Counted from the stretch's first letter, positions 1 to 7,681 are shown. The stretch is 64,000 bases of DNA from VRUE01 sp035318745 (GCA_035318745.1 DATHEA010000019.1:14172-78171), one strand, 5' to 3'. Translations and numbers: made by a program. The notes: a model not told the origin generated them from the letters alone.

Positions 1-167
1 CGCCGCGCGGCGCCGAGCTTGTAGCTGGGCAGCTCTTCCCTCCTGATCCAGTTGCGGATCGTGCGGTCCGAAACGGCGAGGTAGGCGGCCAGGCTTCGCT
101 CGGTGAAGAAGGCGGTGGAGGTATTCCGCTTCACGCACCCGTTGTCCATCGAGACAGCGGTTTGCAT
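1..167 (-). CDS. Excisionase-like helix-turn-helix protein (partial)
   Basis: The reading frame starts at an ATG (a second in-frame ATG lies six codons in) and runs off the left edge of the window after 55 codons. Residues 22-50 read TERSLAAYLAVSDRTIRNWI and then RREELPSYKLG, the classic pattern of the HTH_17/excisionase family (AlpA/Xis-like MerR-type winged helix). Such proteins bind DNA and often control excision or early promoters of integrated elements. With the two XRE-type regulators beside it and the nearby tRNA, it fits the end of an integrated element. The C-terminus and any integrase are outside the window, so a plain transcriptional regulator remains possible. Confidence 0.7.
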   Translation of the reverse strand, partial: MQTAVSMDNGCVKRNTSTAFFTERSLAAYLAVSDRTIRNWIRREELPSYKLGAAR

Positions 168-213
168 CGGCCTCGCCCAAATCAGCAGCGCACAGCGGTC
201 TTGACCTTCGGTC

Positions 214-283
214 TCCCGGGCGTCCTTACAGGCGGCCGTCGCACGGCGAAGCCGTGCCACAATCGGCCGCCGGACGCCCGGGA
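214..283. repeat. Nested perfect hairpin in AT-richer intergenic stretch
   Basis: Three coaxial stems are visible: outer arms TCCCGGGCGTCC and GGACGCCCGGGA (12 bp), middle arms GGCGGCCG/CGGCCGCC (8 bp), and an inner 7-bp stem GCACGGC/GCCGTGC closed by GAA. No T tract follows on either side, so a simple intrinsic terminator is unlikely. The rest of the gap from 168 to 529 holds no gene that I can support; from about 340 it is clearly less GC-rich than the flanks. The nested design resembles the larger gene-end hairpins elsewhere in the window. Confidence 0.8.
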
Positions 284-529
284 AAACCGTCGCCTCAGCG
301 CTTGGCAACCTTCCTGATCCAGAAGGTGCTGCCCAGGCACAGAACCGGAGGGTTCGTAGTGTGTCGTGTAGTTGGGCTGTGGTTGCTTGGGGCGTTTGAG
401 AGAGGCTTCTAGCTCGATCTCGAATGCTCTCGGCTGAATCTTTGGGTCCGATGATTGTTGGCGTTGATCTGGCTATCGATTTAGCTGTCTCATTTCTTGG
501 TTGCTGGTGGCTCTTTTGGGTGCTGGGCA

Positions 530-1096
530 TCACGCCAGCTCGGAAGGAGGCAGAGAGAACGCGCCAGCCTGCGTGCTGCCGGGGTTCCAGGTGATGCCGT
601 CGAGAAGCGCGCACTGGACCGGGACGTCCAGGACCGCGGCGAGCTTGACCAGAGTGTCGATGCGCGGAGTGCGCGTGCCGGTCTCGAGCAAACTGATCTC
701 CGTCCGGTGGAGTGAGGCGAGCCAGCCGACCTCTTCCTGGCTGAGGCCGGCGCGGCGGCGAGCCTTGCGGAGGTTCGCGGCGAACTGGCGTGCGATGTCG
801 GCGGGCATCAGTCCACCTCCAGGCGCGAAGTAGAGCGCGGCGCGGGTCGGCATGACGAATGCGCCATGGCAGTAGAGAAGCCCGGCTCCGACCAGTTCGC
901 GGACGGCGCGCTCTACGGCGTCGTCGCTGCTGAATCCGCCCGGATGAGCGTTCAGCGCTCGCGACAGCTCGGGGATCGTCAGTTGGCTCGGGTGTTCCTC
1001 CAGGAGGAACGCCAGAACGACGCGCTCTGCCTTCGCGTCCTCCGTCCTTGGATGGGCTGGATCGCGCTCGCAATCCGTAGGGTTGGTCTCAGCCAT
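530..1096 (-). CDS. Regulator with winged-helix-like N-terminus and XRE HTH C-terminus
   Basis: A 188-residue protein. Residues about 22-90 look like a winged-helix module (VVLAFLLEEHPSQLTIPELS followed by a beta-hairpin-like segment). Residues about 98-155 form a Cro/C1-type HTH (FAANLRKARRRAGLSQEEVG, then LHRTEISLLETG), which is the DNA-recognition part. It is transcribed away from the small XRE gene on the other strand, with about 90 bp between them holding a likely shared promoter. The combination suggests a regulator of the neighbouring accessory segment. Its target and any effector cannot be read from the sequence. Confidence 0.75.
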   Translation of the reverse strand: MAETNPTDCERDPAHPRTEDAKAERVVLAFLLEEHPSQLTIPELSRALNAHPGGFSSDDAVERAVRELVGAGLLYCHGAFVMPTRAALYFAPGGGLMPADIARQFAANLRKARRRAGLSQEEVGWLASLHRTEISLLETGTRTPRIDTLVKLAAVLDVPVQCALLDGITWNPGSTQAGAFSLPPSELA

Positions 1097-1185
1097 GAGG
1101 AGCTACGCCTCCTTGTGGTCAGGCGGCCCGTCGTGTTCACGCACGGCGGGTCGCCGCTTATGTTTGAGGAGTCAGCCTAGCAAGG

Positions 1186-1446
1186 TTGTCCAAATCTATT
1201 GTGACTCCGCGAACTCCCCAAAACCCCAAATCGCAGAAGGCACTCGGCGGCGCGATTCGTCAGCTCCGTAAGAAGAAGGGCGACAGCCTTCAAGTGCTGG
1301 CCGACGAGGCAGGGATCACGAAGAACATGCTCTCCCTGATCGAGCGGGGCGAAGGCAACCCATCCTGGGCGACCGTTCAGGGAATCGCGAAGGCGCTTGG
1401 GGTCTCCGTCGCAGACCTGGCGAAGCTCGCCGACGCCGAAAAATGA
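1186..1446 (+). CDS. Small XRE-family transcriptional regulator
   Basis: An 86-residue protein that is essentially a single Cro/C1-type HTH domain: GGAIRQLRKKKGDSLQVLAD covers the first helices and ITKNMLSLIERGEGNPSW the recognition helix region. The start used is a TTG; an in-frame GTG five codons downstream is an equally good choice. It is divergent from the winged-helix/XRE regulator and is the last gene before the tRNA, in a segment that reads like the edge of an integrated element. Single-domain XRE proteins of this size commonly act as phage or plasmid repressors or as antitoxins; no partner toxin is visible here. Confidence 0.8.
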   Translation: MSKSIVTPRTPQNPKSQKALGGAIRQLRKKKGDSLQVLADEAGITKNMLSLIERGEGNPSWATVQGIAKALGVSVADLAKLADAEK

Positions 1447-1542
1447 GACAGAAATGAGACTCTCGTGCCCCGGAACGCCCTGGAATCGCGCGGAAGGTCC
1501 CGGAACGTCATTTCAACCCCCCAGCCGAGCATCTGGCTCCAC

Positions 1543-1569
1543 AAAAGGAAAAGGCCGGCACTTGCCGGC
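1543..1569 (-). terminator. Intrinsic terminator downstream of tRNA-Glu
   Basis: Read on the minus strand, a GCCGGC stem with a four-base loop is followed by CTTTTCCTTTT, a good rho-independent terminator about 12 nt after the tRNA 3' end. Confidence 0.7.
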
Positions 1570-1580
1570 ACTCCTCCCCA

Positions 1581-1676
1581 TGCGCCCGACGAGAATCGAA
1601 CTCGCGACCTTCGGCTTGAAAGACCGACGCTCTTTGGTCCCCGTGAAGGGACCGTTGACCACTGAGCTACGGGCGC
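1581..1676 (-). tRNA. tRNA-Glu (anticodon TTC) with expanded D-loop
   Basis: All arms fold: acceptor GCGCCCG/CGGGCGC, D-stem GCTC/GAGC, anticodon stem TCGGT/GCCGA around CTTTCAA (anticodon TTC, Glu), variable loop AGGTC, and T-arm GCGAG/CTCGT around TTCGATT. The D-loop is 31 nt instead of the usual 8-11 and contains a perfect 6-bp hairpin GGTCCC/GGGACC. CCA is not encoded. The D-stem is GCTC rather than the GTCT-type usual in bacterial tRNA-Glu, so this may be a divergent extra copy or a decayed tRNA. A terminator follows directly. Confidence 0.75.
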
Positions 1677-1727
1677 CCTGCTCGGTTACTTTATCGGCGT
1701 GAAGCTGTTCGAGCATTGGTGGCGGGC

Positions 1728-2483
1728 GTGGACCTCGGTCTGAACGGGCGGGTCGCGCTGGTGATGGGTGCCAGCCAGGGGATCGGGCAGGGAATCGCCG
1801 AGGCGCTCGCCCGCGAAGGCGCTCGCGTCGCCGTCACCAGCCGCTCGCAGGGGCGCGCCGAGGAGACTGCCGCGACGATCGAGGGAGACGCCAGCCCCTT
1901 CGTCGCCGACGCCACCGACCTCGATCGCCTGGCCGAGCTGCCGGCCGAGGTCGAGGCGGCGCTGGGACCGATCGACATCCTCGTCACCAACACCGGTGGA
2001 CCGCCGCTCGGCACCTCGCTGATGCACCCGCCGGAGGACTGGGAGCTCGCCTACCGCTCGCTCGTCCTCGCCCCGCGCGTGCTCGCCGGCGCCATCGTCC
2101 CAGGCATGCAGGAACGCGGCTGGGGACGGGTCGTCAACGTCGGCTCCAGCGCGACCCGCGAGCCGATTCCCGGCCTCAACCTCTCCAATACCCACCGCAT
2201 GGCCGCAGTCGGCTTCCTCAAGACTCTCTCGCGCGAGGTCGCGGCCGATGGGATCACCGTCAACACCGTCGCCACCGGCCGCTTCGCCACCGAGCGGCTC
2301 GCCTCCAACTACGGCTCGATCGAGGCGGCGGAAGCCGCCGCCCAGCGCGACGTTCCCGCCGGCCGCCTCGGCCGGCCCGAAGAGTACGGCGACCTGGTCG
2401 CCTTCCTCTGCTCCGAGCGCGCCGCCTACATCACCGGCACGGTGATCCCGATCGACGGCGGCATGCTGCACGCGGCTTTCTGA
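1728..2483 (+). CDS. SDR-family oxidoreductase with atypical active site
   Basis: About 251 residues, the usual length for classical short-chain dehydrogenases. The Rossmann fold is clear: nucleotide loop GASQGIG near residues 14-20, NTGG near 88, and a C-terminal ITGTVIPIDGG. The catalytic Ser region (NVGSS) is present, but where the family has Tyr-x-x-x-Lys this protein reads NTHRM, so both the Tyr and the Lys are replaced. Residues after it (AAVGFLKTLSREV) keep the fold. The GTG chosen matches the family start (DLGLNGRVALV); TTG or GTG codons 9-12 bp upstream are alternatives. The substrate is unknown, and the missing catalytic pair makes ordinary dehydrogenase activity doubtful. Confidence 0.85.
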   Translation: MDLGLNGRVALVMGASQGIGQGIAEALAREGARVAVTSRSQGRAEETAATIEGDASPFVADATDLDRLAELPAEVEAALGPIDILVTNTGGPPLGTSLMHPPEDWELAYRSLVLAPRVLAGAIVPGMQERGWGRVVNVGSSATREPIPGLNLSNTHRMAAVGFLKTLSREVAADGITVNTVATGRFATERLASNYGSIEAAEAAAQRDVPAGRLGRPEEYGDLVAFLCSERAAYITGTVIPIDGGMLHAAF

Positions 2484-2514
2484 ACAGCGGCGCGGCTCTT
2501 ACGATAGGTCGGAG

Positions 2515-3417
2515 ATGAGCCACTCCCATACCGACCACAGTCACGGCGCCTCGGCGGATGCCGACCGCGGCAAGCTGACGATCGCCCTCCTCCTGATCCT
2601 CGGCTTCATGGCGGCCGAGGTGGTGACGGGGATCGTCGCCAACTCCCTGGCGCTGCTCTCCGACGCGGCGCACATGCTCACCGATGCAGCCGCGATCGGC
2701 CTCTCCCTGGTCGCGATCCGCCTCGCCAAGCGCCCCGCCGAGGGCCAGATGACCTTCGGCTTCAAACGGGTCGAGATCCTCTCCGCCCAGGCGAACGGGA
2801 TCACCCTGCTGGTGCTGGCGGCGATCATCGCGATCGAGGCGGTGCGGCGGCTCTTCGACCCGCCCGCCGTCGACGGCGGCCTGATCCTCGCCGTCGCCCT
2901 CGCCGGGATCGTCGTCAACCTGGCGGCGACGGCCACTCTCGCCAGGGCCAACCGCCAGAGCCTCAACGTCGAGGGCAGCTTCCAGCACCTGCTCACCGAC
3001 CTCTACGCCTTCGTCGGCACCGCGGTCGCGGCGGCGGTGATCCTGCTGACCGGCTTCGACCGCGCCGACGCGATCGCCTCTCTGCTGGTCGCCGGCCTGA
3101 TGCTGCGCTCGGCCCTCGGCCTCCTGCGCGAATCGGGGCGGATCTTCCTCGAGGCATCCCCCAAGGGCATCGACCCGGAGCGAATCGGAGGACTCATGGC
3201 GGCACAGCCGGGCGTAGTCGAGGTCCACGACCTGCACGTCTGGGAGGTCACCTCGGAGTTCCCCGCCCTCTCCGCCCACGTCACGGTCGAGCCCGACGAC
3301 GACTGCCATCGCACCCGCCTCGAGCTGGCCGAGCTGATCGAGCGCGAGTTCGGCATCCACCACACGACGCTGCAGGTCGAGCACGAGCCCAAGCGGCTCG
3401 TCCAGATCGAGAGCTAA
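2515..3417 (+). CDS. Cation diffusion facilitator (Zn/Cd/Co efflux)
   Basis: A 300-residue inner-membrane antiporter of the CDF (CzcD/ZitB) family that exports divalent metal against protons. The N-terminus is His-rich (SHSHTDHSHG), six membrane segments follow, and the two metal-site HxxxD pairs are present in TM2 (H53/D57 in DAAHMLTDAA) and TM5 (about H158/D162 in QHLLTDLYA), a pattern usual for Zn/Cd transporters. The C-terminal cytoplasmic ferredoxin-like domain covers about residues 205-290. The stop codon overlaps the stop of lysS on the other strand by two bases. No metal-responsive regulator is adjacent. Confidence 0.93.
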   Translation: MSHSHTDHSHGASADADRGKLTIALLLILGFMAAEVVTGIVANSLALLSDAAHMLTDAAAIGLSLVAIRLAKRPAEGQMTFGFKRVEILSAQANGITLLVLAAIIAIEAVRRLFDPPAVDGGLILAVALAGIVVNLAATATLARANRQSLNVEGSFQHLLTDLYAFVGTAVAAAVILLTGFDRADAIASLLVAGLMLRSALGLLRESGRIFLEASPKGIDPERIGGLMAAQPGVVEVHDLHVWEVTSEFPALSAHVTVEPDDDCHRTRLELAELIEREFGIHHTTLQVEHEPKRLVQIES

Positions 3418-4889
3418 GCGCCGTCCTCGCCCGGCGCCTCGCGCATCGAGGGGAAGAGGATCACGTCGCGCAGGGTCTTGGCGCCGCTGAGGATCATCAT
3501 CAGGCGGTCGACTCCCAACCCCGAGCCGCTCGCAGTCAGCATCCCGTATTCGAGCGCCCGCACGAACTCCTCGTCGTGCTCGTGCGGCGTTTCCTCCGCC
3601 CCCGACTCCTGCCGTTCGCGCTGTTCGACGAAGTGGCGACGCTGTTCGATCGGGTCGTTGACGTCGGTGCCGCCGCCGGTGATCTCCATCCCGGCGACGA
3701 TCCCGTCGAAAGCCGCAGCCAGCAGCTGCGGGTGCTCGGGCACCGGCTTGACCAGCGGCCAGATCGCCAGCGGCAGGTCGATGATGAAGGTCGGCTGGAT
3801 CAGCTTCGGCTCGATCAGCTTGCCCTGCAGCGTGTCGACCAGCGCCGCCCAGTCGTCGTCGGGCTCGGCGTCGTCGCCGGCGATCTCGGCCAGCTCGTCG
3901 CGGCCGGCCTTGGTGATGTCGACGCCGGTCTCCTCCAGCAGCAGGTCCTGCAGCCGCAGCCGCGGCCAGGGCGGCGCCAGGTCGATCGTCTCGCCGTCGC
4001 GCTCGACCTTTGTCGTGCCGAGCACCCGCTGGGCGACGTCGGAGACGATCCCCTCCGCCACGTCCATCACGCCGTGGTAATCGACGCCGCTGACGAACCA
4101 CTCGAGCATCGTGAACTCGGGGTTGTGCTGTGGCGACATCCCCTCGTTGCGGAAGAACTTGCCCAGCTCGTAGACGTTCTCGAAGCCGCCGACGATCGCC
4201 CGCTTCAGGTACAGCTCGGTCGCGATCCGCAGGAAGAGGTGGCGGTCGAGCGCGTTGTGGTGGGTTTTGAACGGGCGCGCCGCCGCGCCGCCGGTCATCC
4301 GCTGCAGGATCGGCGTTTCCATCTCGACGTAGTCGCGTTCGTCGAGGTGGTCGCGGATCGCCTTCACCACCTTGGCGCGCAGCTTGAAGATCTCGCGCGA
4401 GCCCTCGTTTGCCATCAGGTCGAGCTCGCGCTGGCGGTAGCGGACCTCGGGATCGGAGATGCCGTGGAAGAGGTCGGGCGGGTCGCGCAGCGCCTTTGCC
4501 AGCAGGGTGCACTCGCGCACCTCGATCGCCAGCTGACCGCGTTTGGTCACGTAGAGATCGCCCTCGACTCCGACCAGGTCGCCGATGTCGAGGCCTTCGA
4601 TCCGGTTGAAGGCCTCCTGTCCGAGCGCGTCGACGCGGGCGTAGGCCTGGATCGTTCCGGAGAGGTCGCGGACATCGAAGAAGGTCGTCTTGCCGTGGCC
4701 GCGCTGGCCCGTCACCCGGCCGGCGATCCGGTAGGAGAACTCGCGGTGCTCGCCCTCACCCAGCTCGGCCGGGTCATGCGCCTCGAAGATCGCGGCGATC
4801 TTGTCGCGGTCCGGAAAGGAGAAGGGGAAGGGCTCGATCCCTTCGGACCGCAGCCGCTCGACCTTCGCCAGGCGCTCCTCCGTGCTCAA
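3414..4889 (-). CDS. lysS: Lysyl-tRNA synthetase, class II
   Basis: A 491-residue cytoplasmic enzyme that charges tRNA-Lys. The N-terminal OB-fold anticodon-binding domain spans about residues 50-150. Class II motif 2 reads FRNEGMSPQHNPEFTMLEW near residue 246 and motif 3 reads GLGVDRLMMIL near residue 457, both diagnostic for LysS. Length is normal. It lies four bases downstream of prmC on the same strand, so the two translation-related genes are probably co-transcribed. A tRNA-Lys gene lies elsewhere in the window. Confidence 0.97.
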   Translation of the reverse strand: MSTEERLAKVERLRSEGIEPFPFSFPDRDKIAAIFEAHDPAELGEGEHREFSYRIAGRVTGQRGHGKTTFFDVRDLSGTIQAYARVDALGQEAFNRIEGLDIGDLVGVEGDLYVTKRGQLAIEVRECTLLAKALRDPPDLFHGISDPEVRYRQRELDLMANEGSREIFKLRAKVVKAIRDHLDERDYVEMETPILQRMTGGAAARPFKTHHNALDRHLFLRIATELYLKRAIVGGFENVYELGKFFRNEGMSPQHNPEFTMLEWFVSGVDYHGVMDVAEGIVSDVAQRVLGTTKVERDGETIDLAPPWPRLRLQDLLLEETGVDITKAGRDELAEIAGDDAEPDDDWAALVDTLQGKLIEPKLIQPTFIIDLPLAIWPLVKPVPEHPQLLAAAFDGIVAGMEITGGGTDVNDPIEQRRHFVEQRERQESGAEETPHEHDEEFVRALEYGMLTASGSGLGVDRLMMILSGAKTLRDVILFPSMREAPGEDGA

Positions 4890-4893
4890 CTGC

Positions 4894-5739
4894 TCACGGT
4901 GCGACGCCGACGGTTACCCGCTCACCACCCATGTAGTCGCGCATAGTAGTTGCGTCGCGCAGCATCTCGCGCATTGCCGGCCCGTGGTGCGTGTCGTGCT
5001 CCATCGCCAGCTTCCAGCCGCTCGGCGTTTCCTCGATCAGGCCGCGGATCACGCCCAGCCCGTCGGCGCCACAGGAGCCGGTGACGGCGATCCGCGGCTC
5101 GCGCTTGATCTCCGGCGAGCGCTCGTCGATCGTCTCGTCGGTGACATAGGGCAGGTTGGCAATGACCAGGTCGATGTCCTCGAGCCCGTCGGGCAGGCCC
5201 TCGGCAACGCTGACCTCCAGCTCGAGGCCGAGTCGCTCGGCGTTCTCGCGAGCCGCTTCGGCCGCTTCCGGCGAGAGGTCCGAGGCGGTGATGCGCAAGT
5301 CCGGGCGCTCGGAGAGCAGTGCCAGGGCGATCGCACCCGAGCCGGTGCCGACCTCGTGCACGCGGGCACCCTGCGGCAGTTCGGTCCCGACCTCGACCAG
5401 CAGCTCGGTCTCGCGGCGCGGCCAGAGCACCCGCGGGTCGACGTGGATCTGGAGGTCGCGGAAGGGGGCGCGTTCGAGGACATAGGCCAGCGGCTCATGG
5501 TCGGCGCGGCGGGCAACTGCCGCTTCGATCGCCGCGACGAGCTCCGGCGAAGCCTCCCCGGAACCGTCGCGAGACAGCTCATCGACGCCGATGCCGAGCG
5601 CGTTGGCGACAAGCGCGGCGGCGTCGCCGGCCGGGTCCTCGCAGCCCGCCGCCGCAATCGTCGTTGTCGCGGTGTCGAGCAGCTCGCCGACCGTCGCGGC
5701 GGACGAACCTCCTCCGCTACCAGTCTCTACTGCGTCCAC
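4894..5739 (-). CDS. prmC: Release-factor glutamine methyltransferase
   Basis: A 281-residue HemK/PrmC-type SAM-dependent methyltransferase that modifies the GGQ glutamine of peptide release factors. The N-terminal helical domain (about 1-90) is followed by LWPRRETELLVE and the SAM-binding loop HEVGTGSGAIALAL. The catalytic motif, normally NPPY, reads NLPY near residue 194, within VIANLPYVTDE. prfA, its common neighbour, is not here; instead it heads a two-gene unit with lysS. A first-20-residue Gly/Ser-rich segment precedes the domain, so the true start could be slightly downstream. Confidence 0.9.
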   Translation of the reverse strand: MDAVETGSGGGSSAATVGELLDTATTTIAAAGCEDPAGDAAALVANALGIGVDELSRDGSGEASPELVAAIEAAVARRADHEPLAYVLERAPFRDLQIHVDPRVLWPRRETELLVEVGTELPQGARVHEVGTGSGAIALALLSERPDLRITASDLSPEAAEAARENAERLGLELEVSVAEGLPDGLEDIDLVIANLPYVTDETIDERSPEIKREPRIAVTGSCGADGLGVIRGLIEETPSGWKLAMEHDTHHGPAMREMLRDATTMRDYMGGERVTVGVAP

Positions 5740-5768
5740 TCCACTCGCCTCCCTCGTTTACCTGAAAT

Positions 5769-5790
5769 CCAGTTACCAAACCCAGTTACC
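5769..5790 (-). promoter_or_regulatory. Tandem 9-bp direct repeats upstream of prmC
   Basis: Two copies of CCAGTTACC (GGTAACTGG on the prmC strand) lie 13 bp apart, in an AT-richer pocket that must contain the prmC-lysS promoter. Repeats spaced by roughly one helical turn are a common layout for a regulator site. The protein is unknown. Confidence 0.35.
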
Positions 5791-5836
5791 TAAAAATATC
5801 CTGTGCAAGATTAGACAACATCTGACGCGGCCGCAC

Positions 5837-6628
5837 TCACCCGGCTGGCCGCGGATTGGCAGTGGCCGAGACGTTGACGCGGGAGAGGCTCCCGTGTCGC
5901 TGCCTCACCACGCAGATCCAAAGAACGCCAGCGAGCATCATTGCAAGGCTCTCCAGCTGCGGTCCGGTCAGGCCAAGGGCGGCATCGCTGTTGCGCCTGA
6001 GGAACTCGACCAGAAAGCGCTCGGTGCCAGCGTAGACGAGGTAGGCCGCGAACAACACGCCGGCGCGGAAGCGGTCGCGCAGCTGCCACAGCATCCATGC
6101 GCCCAACCCCATCGCCAGCGTCTCGTAGATCGGGGTCGGGTGGACGGTGCGATCGGTGGGGACGGTGCCGTCGGGGTAGGACATCGCCCAGGGCCCGTTC
6201 CACGGCTTGCCGTAGTCGCCGTCGCCGGAGAGCTGGCAGCCGACACGGCCGATCGCGTAGCCGAGGGCGAGTGCCGGCGCCGCCAGGTCGAGCAGGGCCA
6301 GGCGGAGGAAATCGCGGTACCAGGCCCAAAGCAGGACGGCGAGAGCGCCACCGATCGCGCCGCCGTACCAGACCAGTCCCGAGCCGCCGAGGAGGTTGCC
6401 GAGCAGGTCGCCCTTGACGCTGTCGTAGTTCTGGACGATGAAGTAGAGGCGCGAGCCGACAACGCCGCCGATCAGGGCTGCGAAGCCGATCTCATAAGCC
6501 CAGTCGACCGGCTTGCCGATCTCCTTCAACCGCTTCGCGATCAACGCCCCGGCGGCGAGGAAGGCAAGCGCGAACATCAGGCCGAAGGTCTGCAGGGTCA
6601 GCGGGCCGATGGTGATCTCCGGGTACAT
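5837..6628 (-). CDS. lgt: Prolipoprotein diacylglyceryl transferase
   Basis: A 263-residue polytopic inner-membrane enzyme that transfers diacylglycerol from phosphatidylglycerol to the lipobox cysteine of prolipoproteins. The Lgt signature is recognisable as GRVGCQLSGDGDYG near residue 129, the variant seen in several Gram-positive lineages, followed by HPTPIYE near 166 and YAGTERFLVEFLR near the C-terminus. At least six membrane segments are visible. It is downstream of argF on the same strand, separated by a structured 168-bp spacer. At least one lipoprotein substrate (the sugar-binding protein) is in the window. Confidence 0.93.
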   Translation of the reverse strand: MYPEITIGPLTLQTFGLMFALAFLAAGALIAKRLKEIGKPVDWAYEIGFAALIGGVVGSRLYFIVQNYDSVKGDLLGNLLGGSGLVWYGGAIGGALAVLLWAWYRDFLRLALLDLAAPALALGYAIGRVGCQLSGDGDYGKPWNGPWAMSYPDGTVPTDRTVHPTPIYETLAMGLGAWMLWQLRDRFRAGVLFAAYLVYAGTERFLVEFLRRNSDAALGLTGPQLESLAMMLAGVLWICVVRQRHGSLSRVNVSATANPRPAG

Positions 6629-6633
6629 GTGTC

Positions 6634-6798
6634 AGATGGCTGGTCCCATGGCCGCGTGCGACTGGGGGCGTGCGTGGCCAAGCAGATCAAGGACGCAGGG
6701 TGCAGCCTTTGCTGGTTGCAAAGGCAAACCCGAGGACGCAGAGATGCGCAGTGTCACGTGCGTCATCCAGGCGTGCGGGGTCGTGGGACCAACCATCT
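6634..6798. repeat. 165-bp element bounded by 15-bp inverted repeats between argF and lgt
   Basis: The ends read AGATGGCTGGTCCCA and TGGGACCAACCATCT, complementary at 14 of 15 positions. Inside is a perfect 8-bp hairpin (GCCTTTGC/GCAAAGGC with a 5-nt loop) and several GACGCA/TGCGTC and GCGTGCG words. The right end overlaps the argF stop codon and the left end lies just before the lgt start, so it fills the spacer exactly. It could be a structured leader or processing signal for lgt, or a miniature mobile element. Confidence 0.7.
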
Positions 6799-7681
6799 AG
6801 GCCAACAGGGTACGCAGCAGCGCCTTCTGCGTGTGGAGGCGGTTCTCGGCCTGATCCCAGACGGCGGAACGCGGGCCGTAGAGGACGTCGGCGGCGATCT
6901 CCTCACCGGGATGGGCGGGCAGGCAGTGCAGGACGACCGCGCTGTCCTTGGCCGCACCGAGCAGGTCGGCGTCGACGCGGAACGGGGTGAGGTCGGCACG
7001 ACGGCGCTCCGCTTCCTTCTCGTCCCCCATGCTGACCCAGACGTCGGTGTAGATCGCGTCGGCGCCGGAGACGGCGAGGCGTGGGTCCTCGGTCAGCTTC
7101 ACGCCGTGCCCCTCCTCGAGCTGGTAGCCCGGCGGCGCGGCGACGGTCAGCTTGACGTCGGCCAGCTCGCAGGCGATCGCGAGCGAGCGGGCGACATTGT
7201 TGCCGTCGCCGACGTAGGCGAGGCGCAGCCCGTGCAGGTCGCCGAAGCGCTCGCGCAGGGTGAGCAGGTCGGCAAGCGCCTGGCAGGGGTGGTGGAGCGG
7301 GGTGAGCGCGTTGACGACCGGCACCTCGGCCCCGGCAGCCAGCTCGGCGACGGCCTCGTGGGAGCCGGAGCGGATCACGATCGCGTCGAGGTAGCGCGAG
7401 AGCACCCGGCCGGTGTCGCCGGCCGACTCGCCGCGGGAGAGCTGCATTTCGTCGCCGCGCAGAACGATCGGCGTCGCTCCCAGCTCGGCGACGCCGACCT
7501 CGAAGGAGATCCGCGTCCGCGTAGAGGGCTTCTCGAAGACCAGCGCGATGCTGCTTCCGGCCAGCTCGCCGGCACCCTCGCCTTGCCTCCGACCGGCTTT
7601 GAGCCTGGCGGCAAGATCGAGCAGCTCGGAGAGCTCGAAGGCCCCGAGCTCTTCGCCGGTGAGGAAGTCGCGCTTTGCCAA
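6797..7681 (-). CDS. argF: Ornithine carbamoyltransferase
   Basis: The enzyme makes citrulline from ornithine and carbamoyl phosphate in arginine synthesis. STRTR (carbamoyl-phosphate binding) lies near residue 53, HPCQ near 130, and the catalytic Cys motif HCLPA near 252. DVWVSMGDE separates it from aspartate carbamoyltransferase. Starting at a TTG (AKRDFLTGEEL) gives 294 residues, normal for the family; longer upstream frames would overlap the divergent hydrolase gene. No Shine-Dalgarno sequence is obvious. No other arginine gene is adjacent, so it stands apart from an arg operon. Confidence 0.95.
   Translation of the reverse strand: MAKRDFLTGEELGAFELSELLDLAARLKAGRRQGEGAGELAGSSIALVFEKPSTRTRISFEVGVAELGATPIVLRGDEMQLSRGESAGDTGRVLSRYLDAIVIRSGSHEAVAELAAGAEVPVVNALTPLHHPCQALADLLTLRERFGDLHGLRLAYVGDGNNVARSLAIACELADVKLTVAAPPGYQLEEGHGVKLTEDPRLAVSGADAIYTDVWVSMGDEKEAERRRADLTPFRVDADLLGAAKDSAVVLHCLPAHPGEEIAADVLYGPRSAVWDQAENRLHTQKALLRTLLA

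Noticed and set aside
2431..4512. 693-codon minus-strand frame across the CDF transporter and lysS
   Set aside because: Out of frame with both real genes and dominated by Arg/Ala/Gly repeats typical of high-GC shadow frames.
6661..6780. SRP 4.5S RNA or another standard small RNA in the argF-lgt spacer
   Set aside because: The conserved SRP loop bases (GGUCAGGUCCGGAAGG-type) are absent, and no other common RNA motif fits.
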